Made by a program: the position numbers and the translations under genes. Below the pieces are notes generated by a model. It was not told the origin of the DNA and did no database searches. It saw only the letters and a list, made by a program, of their open reading frames with translations. 39,513 nt of DNA from Terfezia claveryi (taxonomy: Eukaryota > Ascomycota > Pezizomycetes > Pezizales > Pezizaceae), in the NCBI GenBank assembly GCA_015179025.1, contig WHUX01000351.1, forward strand, positions 1 through 39,513, in the 5' to 3' direction. Below are positions 19,150 to 29,021 of this stretch, piece after piece (position 1 is the stretch's first letter; each line of letters opens with the position of its first letter).

Positions 19150-21257
19150 ATGTCTAGTTCCCAGACACCAAGAGGGCCTCGCCAGCCCTACCAACCCCTT
19201 ACATTCCCAGATGTCACACCTCGTGCCATCACACAAAGACCTCATAATCTTCCACAGTCAGATACCGATATGGAAGATGATCTTATTGATATTCCAATAG
19301 AGGATATTCTATCCCGTGGGATAGAATCCTCAAGACTCCCCATATATAGTCCAGATGAGTTGCAGTCATTTCCACCTGGATTAATTGATCGATTTGGCCT
19401 ACCTTTCCGAAGACCACCTCAACGAACAAACAGCAATGCCTCTTCACAACGCCACTCTGCTCAACTCCCACTACGTCCAATTCGACCCCCTCGCACAGGA
19501 CTAAGCCAACAAGAATATAACGAATTATTGGCTAGAATAGTTCGTAATGGAGCCACAGAATTTGAACGGCAATGAGCCGCAATTATGAACCTTACAGAAG
19601 GTTTAAATACTTAGGCAAGTTTTCTGAAACAAGCCCAAGAAGCTCATACAATCGTTTTCAATGGTGCAAAAGCTACTTATGATGATCTAAAGTTACTGCG
19701 ACAGCAAGTAACTGAAGAAGTAGCTGCCTTAAAAGGACAAACTGATGGACAAGAAGACGCAGTTAAGAGGCTAATAGTTTCCATTAAGGAAACTTTAGAA
19801 ATCTAATGGCAAGAGCTGACAAAAAAGCTCAAGGAGGATACGGAGGCGATAATTGATGCAGCCAAGGTGGAGTTCGATAGTATCAAGGCAGATGTTGGCA
19901 AGCTGAATGATTGGGCACAGAAAGCGATTAAACAAGAACAGGATAATCATATTCACAGTTGTGAGACTAATAAGGAATCAGTAGAAGAACTGTCTCGCCA
20001 GATTCAAACTCACAAACGAAAGCTCAAAGACCTACAAGAGCAGCCACTTGGCCAACAATGCCCACAAAAACGAACTCGTTCAATTGATGATGATATCGAA
20101 GATTTCATTATCCGTGGTACTCGGACAGGTCCAGTACCACCTCCACCACCTCCACTACCTCCACCTCCCCACCTCCAGTCCAGAAAACCCAGGTCCTTTC
20201 TGACAAGAAAGAACCCCGAAACTTCCCCTTACCTCCGAAGTTCGATGGAACTTCAAGCAAGCTGAAGGAGTTCCTAATGAAGGTAGATGACACCTTTGAA
20301 CGCATGCCGTTAACCTACTCTACTCATAGGGAAAAAATCTTGTTTGTAGAGGATCTACTTACAAGAGGTGCGAGCACCTGGTATTACGCAAACCAACACA
20401 AGTGAACACTAGATGCCAACTCCGGATAGGTTGAATGGGACACGTTTAATGTCTTTAAATGTGAGTTCATAAACGCACACCAGAACCAGCATGAGAAGCG
20501 GGATACGAAGGTCTCCCTCCAGAAGGAATTCTAGAAGAAAGGTGAGTTGATGAAAGATTTTATCGCTCGTGTTAGGGTTCATCAGTTAGTAGCGGAACTA
20601 CTATGGGAACAGCTTGGGGAGCACCTGATTAGTGCTATTCAGTCTGAGACTCGAGCCCATATGGTCTGAGTCAGTACTGACAAAGACATTCTTGATAAGG
20701 TGCCAGCAAGTACAGAAATGTACTTTCAGGCTATTGCAAATGTAGGGTCTCAGGTTGAATATGAAAAAGTTAGGGAGGCACATGCACAGAGCCAGTTCAG
20801 TCAAAAAGAACAGGCCACTGGTGTGAAAAAGGAGGTACCCAACACTCCCAAAACTGCCGAAAAGAAGTCCGAAAACCTCAAGGACCGAATCACAAAGCCA
20901 AAGCAAAAGGCAAAAACCAAGCTTGATGCTAAGGCTAAATCCAAATCTAATACCTTTTCCAAAAAAGCCAAAGAGCCTGGCCAAGATAGTGTTACGTATG
21001 CTATGAGACAGGCTCGAAAGAAGGATGGATAGTGCATCAAGTGTGGGGACAAAACTCACATGATGGGTGACTGTTCAATCGGTTGGAAGGTTACGGATGA
21101 GACAAAGGCAAAGGGAAAGGGTAATATGGGAAAAGAGGAGGCAAAGAAATTGGCCACAGTGTCTGCAGGAGTGGCTGTAGTAGGGCCACTTGAGGATCAG
21201 TTTGGCCACATTGTTAGCGAGGATGAGTTGGACTATGGGGAGAATTCGGACTGTTAG
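19150..21257 (+). pseudogene. Element C gag
   Basis: The ATG at 19150 (MSSSQTPRGPRQPYQP) matches A's start. It contains a Ser/Pro-rich head, a central coiled coil (VTEEVAALKGQTDGQEDAVK to RQIQTHKRKLKDLQEQ), a proline run near 20150, the gag domain (PPKFDGTSSKLKEFLMKVD…), a Lys-rich segment and the CCHC knuckle CIKCGDKTHMMGDC near 21035-21075. An acidic tail ends at TAG 21255-21257. That TAG is also in A and F and may be the genuine gag stop. Disabling changes include TGA at 19573-19575 (shared with A), stops near 19612, 19804, 20404 and 21030, and a frameshift in the proline run. Confidence 0.88.
21255..21257 (+). promoter_or_regulatory. Conserved UAG between gag and pol, same frame
   Basis: The codon string TGT-TAG-GGA ends gag in C; A has it at 33174-33176 and F has ATTAGGGA at the same point. 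The downstream pol frame (GLSST…RIVSQDW) is in the same reading frame as gag. A conserved in-frame UAG followed by G is the arrangement used for stop-codon readthrough in some retroelements. An inherited Trp-to-stop mutation is the alternative. Confidence 0.45.
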
Positions 21258-23215
21258 GGATATGGGCTATCTAGTACATCGAGTCGGATAGTCTCGCAGG
21301 ATTGGTTTTCTATTTGTGTTATAAAGAATGGCATCTCTGTTGGCAGTTGGAAGGAGGAACATGAAGGGGAACCTATAGATATTGACTTGGTTTTAATTGG
21401 TTCTGTTTCTCGCAATTTGTCTTCTTCTGCTATTTCTTCTCTTTCTTTATCTAATAAAAACGCAAAAAAAGGGACAAAAAGAAAAGCCGATGATGAGGTG
21501 GCTCCTTATATTGGCGCACTCGAAAAAAGACCATGAAAGGTAGCGGTGCCAGATATTTCATTGGATGGAATTAAGAATCTCTCTTTGGCAGGAGAATCGG
21601 GTGCAAAGGTATTGAAGCATGAGGGACTGAAATTTCTTATCTCTGTTAAGTTATCTTGGATGTACGGAAGAAATAAACGCGAAATTTCCATTAATGCTTT
21701 GGTTGATACTAGTGCAGAAGCCACGATTTTTGATTCTTCTTTCGTTGAACAGATAATGGTGCCTTGAGTTAAGAGGGAGAAAAGACTGAGATTAGAGAGC
21801 GCCGACAGCTCGATTCTCAAGAGGTCTGGCACAGTGCAGGTTCAGAACCTGCAGATGGAGGTCCCAGATGCAAGATCTGGAAAAAATAAGACCCTTGACC
21901 TAGTAACTGAGGTTGCGTGCCTGGAACTAGGTCTTCCACTCATTTTGAGGATGGATTGGATTAAAGCCAATTGTGATAAATTATGAGTTACCACTCCTTG
22001 TGGACTCGAGCTAAAAAGAGCATTGGAAATCGAGGAGGTTACTGATTTTGCTGACTTTGACAAAGTACTTGCAGAGACTCAATATGTTGGATTAATTGAA
22101 ATAGGGGAATGGGATTATCAGAAGTTCGCTAATAGAGATGTTCGCAAGGTTATGAAAACAACAGTGACTAAAAATATCCATGAACTTGCTAATCGATTGC
22201 CAATACAGTACAGGGATTTTGTAAAAATCTTTGGAAAGGAGTTGCAATCCGCCCTTCCCACGCACAGTCTACAAGACATGACAATTGAGTTAGAAGAAGG
22301 AAAGAGTCCCCCGTCAGGAAAACTATACCCTCTCTCCCCTAATGAACTGGAGCTTCTCAAAGAATACCTAAATGAGATGCTCCGAACTGGCAAGATAAGA
22401 CCGAGCAAAAGCAGTGCTAGCGCTCCTATATTCTTCGCCAAACAGCCAAATGGTAAGCTCAGAATAGTCGTAGACTATAGAGGGCTCAATGCCATAACCA
22501 AAAAAGACAAGTATCCCTTACTACTTATGACTACCCTAATAGAACAAGTTGGTACTTCACAGGTTTTCTCCAAACTCGATCTCAAACTCGGGTTTAACCT
22601 ACTCAGAATAGCAGCTGGAGATGAGTGGAAAACAGCATTCAAGACAAGATATGGCTTATATGAATATACAGTTATGCCTTTTAGGCTAACTAATGCGCCA
22701 TCTGTTTTCCAGCGACATGTTAACAATATTCTATCAGAACGAATTGACCGAGGAATAGTTGTATACATTGATAATATCCTTATTTATACCCAAACAGAGG
22801 AAGAACATGTCGAGCTCGTCCATTGGGTGCTGCAGAAACTAACAGAGAATAACCTTTGTGTCAACATAGACAAGTGTATCTTCTATGTCCCAGAAGTCGA
22901 ATTCGTGGGATTTAAAGTAGGTACAAAGGGGATACAAATGGGGCAGAAGAAAGTCGAGGACATCCTCGCCTGGCAGGCTCCTCGGAACATCAAAGAAGTA
23001 CAGAGGTTTATTGGTTTTGCTAATTTCTATCGCCGGTTTATTCAAGGCTTTAGTAGTTTGGCTTTGCCGATTCAGACACTAACGCATAATAGAGTTCCCT
23101 GGAACTGGACACAGCAGTGTTAACAGGTCTTCGATGAGTTAAAATATAGGTTCACCAACGCTCCGATACTATGCCATTATTACCCAGAACGACCAAAAAT
23201 AATCGAGACAGACAC
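21258..23215 (+). pseudogene. Element C pol, protease and RT part
   Basis: The order is linker (RIVSQDWFSICVI), protease with NALVDTSAEATIFD (canonical D-T-G-A changed to D-T-S-A), and RT with [38 protein letters not shown] and MPFRLTNAPSVFQRHV. The catalytic box is YIDNILIY (22761-22784), where the second catalytic Asp is Asn through a G to A change. Then come GFKVGTKGIQMG and FIGFANFYRRFI. Stops at 21535, 21765, 21984-21986 (shared with A) and 23121. It is cut by D within the start of RNase H, just after ETD. Confidence 0.9.
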
Positions 23216-23348
23216 TATGGAGGGAATGGTTATTTTTTTTGGTTTTTTTTTGGTTTTTTATTTAATCTTTTATTTAGTTATTTTTTTTTTTTTTTTTTTG
23301 GGTTATTTTTTTTGAGATTTATTTATTTTTGATTTATTCAAACATTTT

Positions 23349-23378
23349 GAGAGTCGAACAGGATTTGGTATGACTCTC
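23349..23378. repeat. D hairpin copy 1 (5' LTR)
   Basis: GAGAGTC, a 16-nt loop beginning GAACA and ending GGTAT, then GACTCTC. The stem extends by a flanking T-A pair. Repeated in the 3' LTR at 28310-28339. Confidence 0.85.
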
Positions 23379-23553
23379 AGATTACCACACGACTCGATTA
23401 CCTTTGATTTAGTTTAGCGGAGAATTAATTTAGGGGATATATCAGGCTATATTGTTAGACTCCTGAAGACCCTAAACAACGCAAATGAAGTCATTGGCAA
23501 AAGCGAAAATCGGTTGAGATTACCCTGCAAGCAAAAAGTTTTCAAATGATTAT

Positions 23554-23583
23554 GAGAGTCGAACAGTTTTTGGTATGACTCTC
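23554..23583. repeat. D hairpin copy 2 (5' LTR)
   Basis: Same stem and same GAACA…GGTAT loop borders with a different middle (GTTTTT). Repeated in the 3' LTR at 28515-28544. Confidence 0.85.
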
Positions 23584-24060
23584 GGATTGATGATAAAAAG
23601 TTGCTATTTTTATCGAAAGGTGAAAGAATTAGTTCTTGTCGACTGAAGTTAAAACTGTTGAAGTGTCGGGATGATGTTGGATATCGGTAATGGATGTCAC
23701 AAGAATGATCGATTAAATAACACGAAGGAACAGGGTAACGCATGTGATAAGGGCCTAAGTAAGGGAGCAGATTAGTTTACATGTGAGAGTTTTTGAAGAT
23801 AAAAGAGGTGGAAAATTGCGGTGATAAAGATAGGCATGCAGACATAGATACGTGTACAGCAGCACAGCAGTTAGCAGTTTATCAGCAGAGATCGTGTATT
23901 GTTCTCCGTACGTATTTAGGCCGTGCATTGAGGACAGTATCACATGAATTGAACGGAATCACCTTCTACTATTACTCTCCTTATTTTCGTTGTCTATAGT
24001 GGCTCTCACCAACCGGTCACAAAGTGCATGTTCCTTCGTTAGGAGAGAAGTGCCTCTATA

Positions 24061-24575
24061 TTTTTGGTCCCTTCGACCGGAGAGTTCGGACAACGATTTG
24101 GAAAATGGTGGAAGGTATGATGAAATCGGCAAAGCATCAGAATGAAGGCGATATGATATCACGAATAGAGATACGGATATCACTGTTACTTTTATCTAGC
24201 TTCGGATATACTTTTTATGATGAACTATGGAGTATGTGTACCTGGAAGTTAAAGGGTATACCATGGGATATCATATTTTGGATGACGATTGGTTTTCAGT
24301 CTGCTCAGGTATATAATGACCTGAGTTCACCTTGGATAAAATAATTAACAGCAGCATTCGTGGGTACAGCCATTCGAACGGTAGCTTCTACGCTATCGAA
24401 TACGCAAAGACCTTTGACGGATAAGGACTTATCACAGAATCAAAGAACATTTCGACAATTGTTATTTGATCTCAGGTTCAAGTTCTTCTTATTTTTGTTC
24501 GAGGAACAACTTCGGGGAAACCTACACAATGCAACACAAAATACATCACACAATTCGGCAGAAAGATATACGACA
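24061..24575 (+). other. Element D leader with primer binding site
   Basis: A TGG-led PBS candidate, TGGTCCCTTCGACCGG, is at 24065-24080, 4 nt after the LTR. The rest is an untranslated leader of about 490 nt. A frame at 24024-24344 crosses the LTR border and PBS and is not called. The gag frame is open from 24360 without an ATG before 24576. Confidence 0.6.
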
Positions 24576-26813
24576 ATGGCATCTGGATCAGGTTCTGGAT
24601 CGGGATCTGGTTTAGGAGATATAGAATCAGGAGGAAAAAACCAGACTATAAAGGCAAACCGTGGACCTTATACCTTCTTACCCTTGCCCGGACAAATTGG
24701 GGCACCTCTGTTCGACGGTACCAATGTCTCGAGATTTGTGGAAAACTGGGAAAACTTGACTGCAGGATGGACGGATGAGGAAAGGATTATTCGACTAGTT
24801 TCTTACTGTGAACCTGTGGTTGGGAAGTATCTTAAAACCTATGCAACATATGAAACCCCGAATTGGAAGGATTTTCGAACCGCAATACTCAAGGATTTCA
24901 AGGAAAGTGACACAGAAATGCAAAAGTATACTCGGAAGTACTTGCACAAGCTGATTGCGAACTTGAAAAAGAAGACGGAACCAAGTGCGGGGGATTATCG
25001 AGCGTTTATTATGGAATTTAGTGACAAATCTGAGGTTCTGGTCAAGGAAGAAAGATTGGCAAAGATTAGCAGAATTCGGTTATTCTTGACGGCTTTCCCA
25101 GTTAAAGCAGGAGATCAAATTCTGAAGAAGAACGACATGCTCTTAAGTGAACTGGACTTATGCAGGGAACGATGGCATGATGTTAAGGAAGCGGCAATTG
25201 CGTGGTTGGATAGTCGTGGATCCCAGATGAGAAAGCTACTTCGAAAAGAAGCCGAAGATCCAGCGGACGAGGATGATGATACTCCAGCAATGAAGATCTT
25301 GAAAAAGGAGAATAATGCAAAGAAGAAAAAGGAAAAAGTCCCGAAAAAACTAGAGATTCCTGACCCAATGGACGAAATCATTCAACAACTAAAGGACTTG
25401 AAAATACAGAATACCGAGCTTAAGAAAATGGTGGGCACTGGTACGACACCGCCTCAGCAGCTTTTCAACCCAAATCAATACGGTCGTAGAAGCTATCCAC
25501 AGAATAACTCGCTTTTCGATAGACCTAGAGGATGCTACTGGTGTGGAGGGCAGCATAGAAGAGAAGAATGCAGAAGCCTCAAGAAGGCCATCGAACGAGG
25601 AGAAGTGCATTTCAAGGGATATACGTTGTTCCTGAGGGATTCAGAAACGTCAATGAATACCCGAGTACCATTTCCAACACAGGACGAAGATGGGCAAGTG
25701 ACTGAATGGCAAAAAGAATGGGTTGAAAAGGCCATGAAGACAAAGGAGTCGAAAATGGAGGAAATAAGTTCGACTTCAAGTGTCATTACTTTGGATTTTC
25801 CTGCGAAAAAAACGATTGCTGCAGATTGCAGTGAAACGATGATGATGCACGACCAACCTGTGATCGTCAAGAAAGTAAAACCCGAGTCTGAAACCATGAG
25901 CCAGGGCATTCTTAAGAAAGATGTTCGTGAAAAGATGAAGTTCTGGAAGCCTAAAGAAGTCCAGAAACCCGAGCCAACCAAGGAAGAACTGTCAATGGAA
26001 GATGAGATCATGCAGGATATTGAAGAACTACAAGATCTGCGGTCTCAGCCTGAGGAACCTACAAAAAAGACAAAGAAGAAGACTCAGGAAGAAGAAGAGT
26101 TAAAGATAATGCCAAATTGGGTAAAAATGCGTGAGAACGTGGATTTGGACAAGCTCGCACATAAGTTGATGAGTGGAGAAGGTCTAAATACGGAGGAAAT
26201 TTTAGCGACTGCGGGAACTGAACTTGTACAAAGGTGCACTGGGATCAAGCGTGTGCCGAAGATCAATGAAATTCAGCAAAGACTCGAACAAAACATACAC
26301 GCAGTTGTGAACAGAGTTTTTAGGCAAGAAGCAGATCGGGAACTGTATGCAGCAGCATGTCCTACATGCATAGCTGTCCTAAATGACAAAGATCGAGAAG
26401 CACTCGAGATGCTTATTGATGGAGGTTCTGAACTCAATATTGTGCGCGAAGATATTGTCTGAGAATACAATATTCCCATGGATGTTAAGGTCAATTGGTC
26501 GGTAGGAGGAGCGACAGGATATAGTACGCGAGTACTAGGAGTTTGTCATAAGGTCACAGTCACGATAGGAGGAGTTGTTACCTCTGGAAGATTCTTTGTG
26601 ATGGAAGATATGACACGTGAAGTGATCTTGGGTAGACCTTGGGTAAGGTCAGTGAGAATGAAGGAAGATAATCGAGATGATGGTAATTGCTACATTATGG
26701 TTACAGGAACAAATGGAGACGAAGTAATGTTCTGCGCAGTTCCGGCAAATCATGGGAGGAACCGGGATGAAGCAAAGATCAGGTATATTGTGGGAAAAGA
26801 GGACAATCAATGA
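24576..26813 (+). pseudogene. Element D ORF1: gag-protease (one stop)
   Basis: ATG at 24576 starts MASGSGSGSGSGLGDIE. The gag domain follows (APLFDGTNVSRFVENWENL, RLVSYCEPVVGKYLKTY, DFKESDTEMQKYTRKYL), then an acidic/Lys-rich coiled region, a short knuckle CYWCGGQHRREEC (C-x2-C-x3-H-x4-C) at 25533-25571, a Lys/Glu-rich hinge, and a protease with LIDGGSELNIV (D-G-G-S, 26415-26447) and VILGRPWV. A single in-frame TGA at 26460-26462, probably from CGA, splits it; the same frame then runs to the TGA at 26811-26813. It is the best preserved coding region in the window. Confidence 0.88.
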
Positions 26814-27904
26814 ACTTCCCGGAGCTCATTGATTGGAGGATAATACTGGGACAGAATAATGATAATACTAATATGGATATGGATGATTTTTGTTTTCAGG
26901 ATTCTGTTTTGTCGAAAAAAGAAATACAGACGTTATATAAGAAGAAAGCGGATAAAGTACGACCAGTTAATGCGCCGCATGAAGATGGAGCGAAGCCAGC
27001 AGGAGACAAAGATTGGAGGGAAAAAAGAATTGCTTCCGAAAAAGCACTTTTTGAGAGTCGAACAAAAAACGGTATGACTCTCAGATCGGATATAGACCAA
27101 TCCCTTTACGAACTCGGATGGCTAGTACCGAAATTTTCAGATATTCCTAGGGGATCGAGATTAACACCGGAACGAGTACAAAATCTATATATAGGAGAAA
27201 GCATTACGTCTCAAGAAAAACAGATACTAATAGAGGTATTATATAATCGGGAAGCAGCTATTGCTTATGATTTCTCACAAAAAGGGGTATTTCGGGAAGA
27301 AGTTGAACCGCCACATAAAATACCGACTATTCCACATATACCGTGGCAAGCACCAAGTTTTCATATACCTAAAGCATTGATTCCTGAAGTTACGAAAATT
27401 TGCGAGGACAGAATTAAGTGTGGAACGCTAGAATACAGTTTTGGGCCATACAGAAATCCATGGTTCCTGGTGAAGAAGAAAAATGGAAAATATCGGTTAA
27501 TTAACGTGGCTATACATCTTAATGTGGTTACTATTAAGGATGCGTCTCTTCCCCCGAATGTCGATGTGTTCAGTGAAGAATTTGCGGGATATCCATTGGT
27601 ATCTTTAATGGATTTATTTTCCGGGTACGATCAATGTGCCTTGGCGCCTGAATCCAGAGATATGACTGCATTTATTACTTCGTTCGGTTTACTTCGTATG
27701 ACGACCTTACCACAAGGATATACGAATGGTATTCAAGTGTTTGATCGAGTTATTAAGAAAGCACTTCGAGCTGAGATTGCAAGACGATTAGCTGCACCTT
27801 TTATTGATGACGTTGCTTCAAAAGCTAGCTCAAGAAGTTGGTATCTTCTGGAAGACGGACCAGGAAAACTCGAAAAGACAAGGGGATTCCACGTCCAAAA
27901 ATGA
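26810..27904 (+). pseudogene. Element D ORF2: partial reverse transcriptase
   Basis: Starts at ATG 26810, overlapping the ORF1 stop as ATGA. RT motifs present are WFLVKKKNGKYRLI, HLNVVTIKDASLPP, SLMDLFSGYDQ, TTLPQGYTNGIQVFDRVI and the catalytic FIDDV (27799-27813). After YLLEDG (about 27855) the RT thumb, RNase H and integrase are missing and a frame change leads into the C-terminal tail. It is therefore about 365 residues instead of the well over 1000 expected of a full RT-RNase H-integrase ORF. Hairpin copy 3 (27053-27082) lies inside the coding sequence as the peptide ESRTKNGMTLR. Confidence 0.85.
27053..27082. repeat. D hairpin copy 3, inside ORF2
   Basis: GAGAGTC-GAACA…GGTAT-GACTCTC with a 16-nt loop, preceded by TTTT and followed by AGAT as in LTR copy 1. 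The loop middle (AAAAAC) differs while stem and loop borders are kept. Confidence 0.85.
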
Positions 27905-28131
27905 GAAAACAGGACCCACCACAAACACAACCTGTTATAGCAGCATCTCCTAGTGTACAGCTGCCATCAAAACAACAAACTCCACCAAGTCGCCAAGATA
28001 CTGAATCGCCAATCGACAAGATCAGAGAAGCTCGTAGGAATACCGGAATCTATACCTCCGATAAATATGAAGATAAGGAAGAAGGTGAAGGGGATGATGA
28101 TGAAGAGGAGTGGCAGGACCAAGATGATTGA
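27905..28131 (+). pseudogene. Element D C-terminal tail of pol
   Basis: In the frame open from 27838 the sequence reads KMRKQDPPQTQPVIAASPSV and ends in an acidic run (EEGEGDDDEEEWQDQDD) at the stop in 28129-28131, just before the PPT. It looks like the extreme C-terminus of the full-length polyprotein, joined to RT by the internal deletion. Confidence 0.6.
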
Positions 28132-28160
28132 CGGGCTGTGTTGACGAGGACGCCAACTTT

Positions 28161-28176
28161 AAGAAGGGGGGACGGA
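28161..28176 (+). promoter_or_regulatory. Element D polypurine tract
   Basis: AAGAAGGGGGGACGGA directly precedes the 3' LTR start TATGGAGGG. Confidence 0.8.
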
Positions 28177-29021
28177 TATGGAGGGAATGGTTATTTTTTT
28201 TGGTTTTTTTTTGGTTTTTTATTTAATCTTTTATTTAGTTATTTTTTTTTTTTTTTTTTTGGGTTATTTTTTTTGAGATTTATTTATTTTTGATTTATTC
28301 AAACATTTTGAGAGTCGAACAGGATTTGGTATGACTCTCAGATTACCACACGACTCGATTACCTTTGATTTAGTTTAGCGGAGAATTGATTTAGGGGATA
28401 TATCAGGCTATATTGTTAGACTCCTGAAGACCCTAAACAACGCAAATGAAGTCATTGGCAAAAGCGAAAATCGGTTGAGATTACCCTGCAAGCAAAAAGT
28501 TTTCAAATGATTATGAGAGTCGAACAGTTTTTGGTATGACTCTCGGATTGATGATAAAAAGTTGCTATTTTTATCGAAAGGTGAAAGAATTAGTTCTTGT
28601 CGACTGAAGTTAAAACTGTTGAAGTGTCGGGATGATGTTGGATATCGGTAATGGATGTCACAAGAATGATTGATTAAATAACACGAAGGAACAGGGTAAC
28701 GCGTGTGATAAGGGCCTAAGTAAGGGAGCAGATTAGTTTACATATGAGAGTTTTTGAAGATAAAAGAGGTGGAAAATTGCGGTGATAAAGATAGGCATGC
28801 AGACATAGATACGTGTACAGCAGCACAGCAGTTAGCAGTTTATCAGCAGAGATCGTGTATTGTTCTCCGTGCGTGTTTAGGCCGTGCGTTGAGGACAGTA
28901 TCACATGAATTGAACGGAATCACCTTCTACTATTACTCTCCTTATTTTCGTTGTCTATAGTGGCTCTCACCAACCGGTCACAAAGTGCATGTTCCTCCGT
29001 TAGGAGAGAAGTGCCTCTATA
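28177..29021 (+). repeat. Element D 3' LTR (845 bp)
   Basis: Same length as the 5' copy. The visible differences are transitions, most in CpA or CpG context on one strand. Hairpins at 28310-28339 and 28515-28544. Confidence 0.92.

Larger units (their letters stand above)
23216..24060 (+). repeat. Element D 5' LTR (845 bp)
   Basis: Begins TATGGAGGGAATGG and ends GTGCCTCTATA, so the ends are TAT…ATA instead of the usual TG…CA. It contains a long T-rich tract (23227-23330) and two GAGAGTC…GACTCTC hairpins at 23349-23378 and 23554-23583. The minus-strand frames 23447-23743 and 23755-23943 recur only because the LTR is duplicated. Confidence 0.9.
23216..29021 (+). mobile_element. Ty3/gypsy element D, internally deleted (5806 bp)
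   Basis: Two 845-bp LTRs enclose PBS, gag-protease, partial RT and PPT. The flanks are ACAC (23212-23215) and ACGC (29022-29025); the uninterrupted site in A (35127-35140) reads GACAGACGCATCTG, so the TSD is 4 bp with one G to A change. It lacks RNase H and integrase, so it must move in trans if it moves. It belongs to a different gypsy family from A, B and C. By eye its LTRs differ at about eight positions, all transitions, which makes it the youngest insertion here. Confidence 0.9.

Noticed and set aside
24024..24344. 106-residue frame in D's leader as a gene
   Set aside because: It spans the LTR end and PBS and has no recognisable domain.
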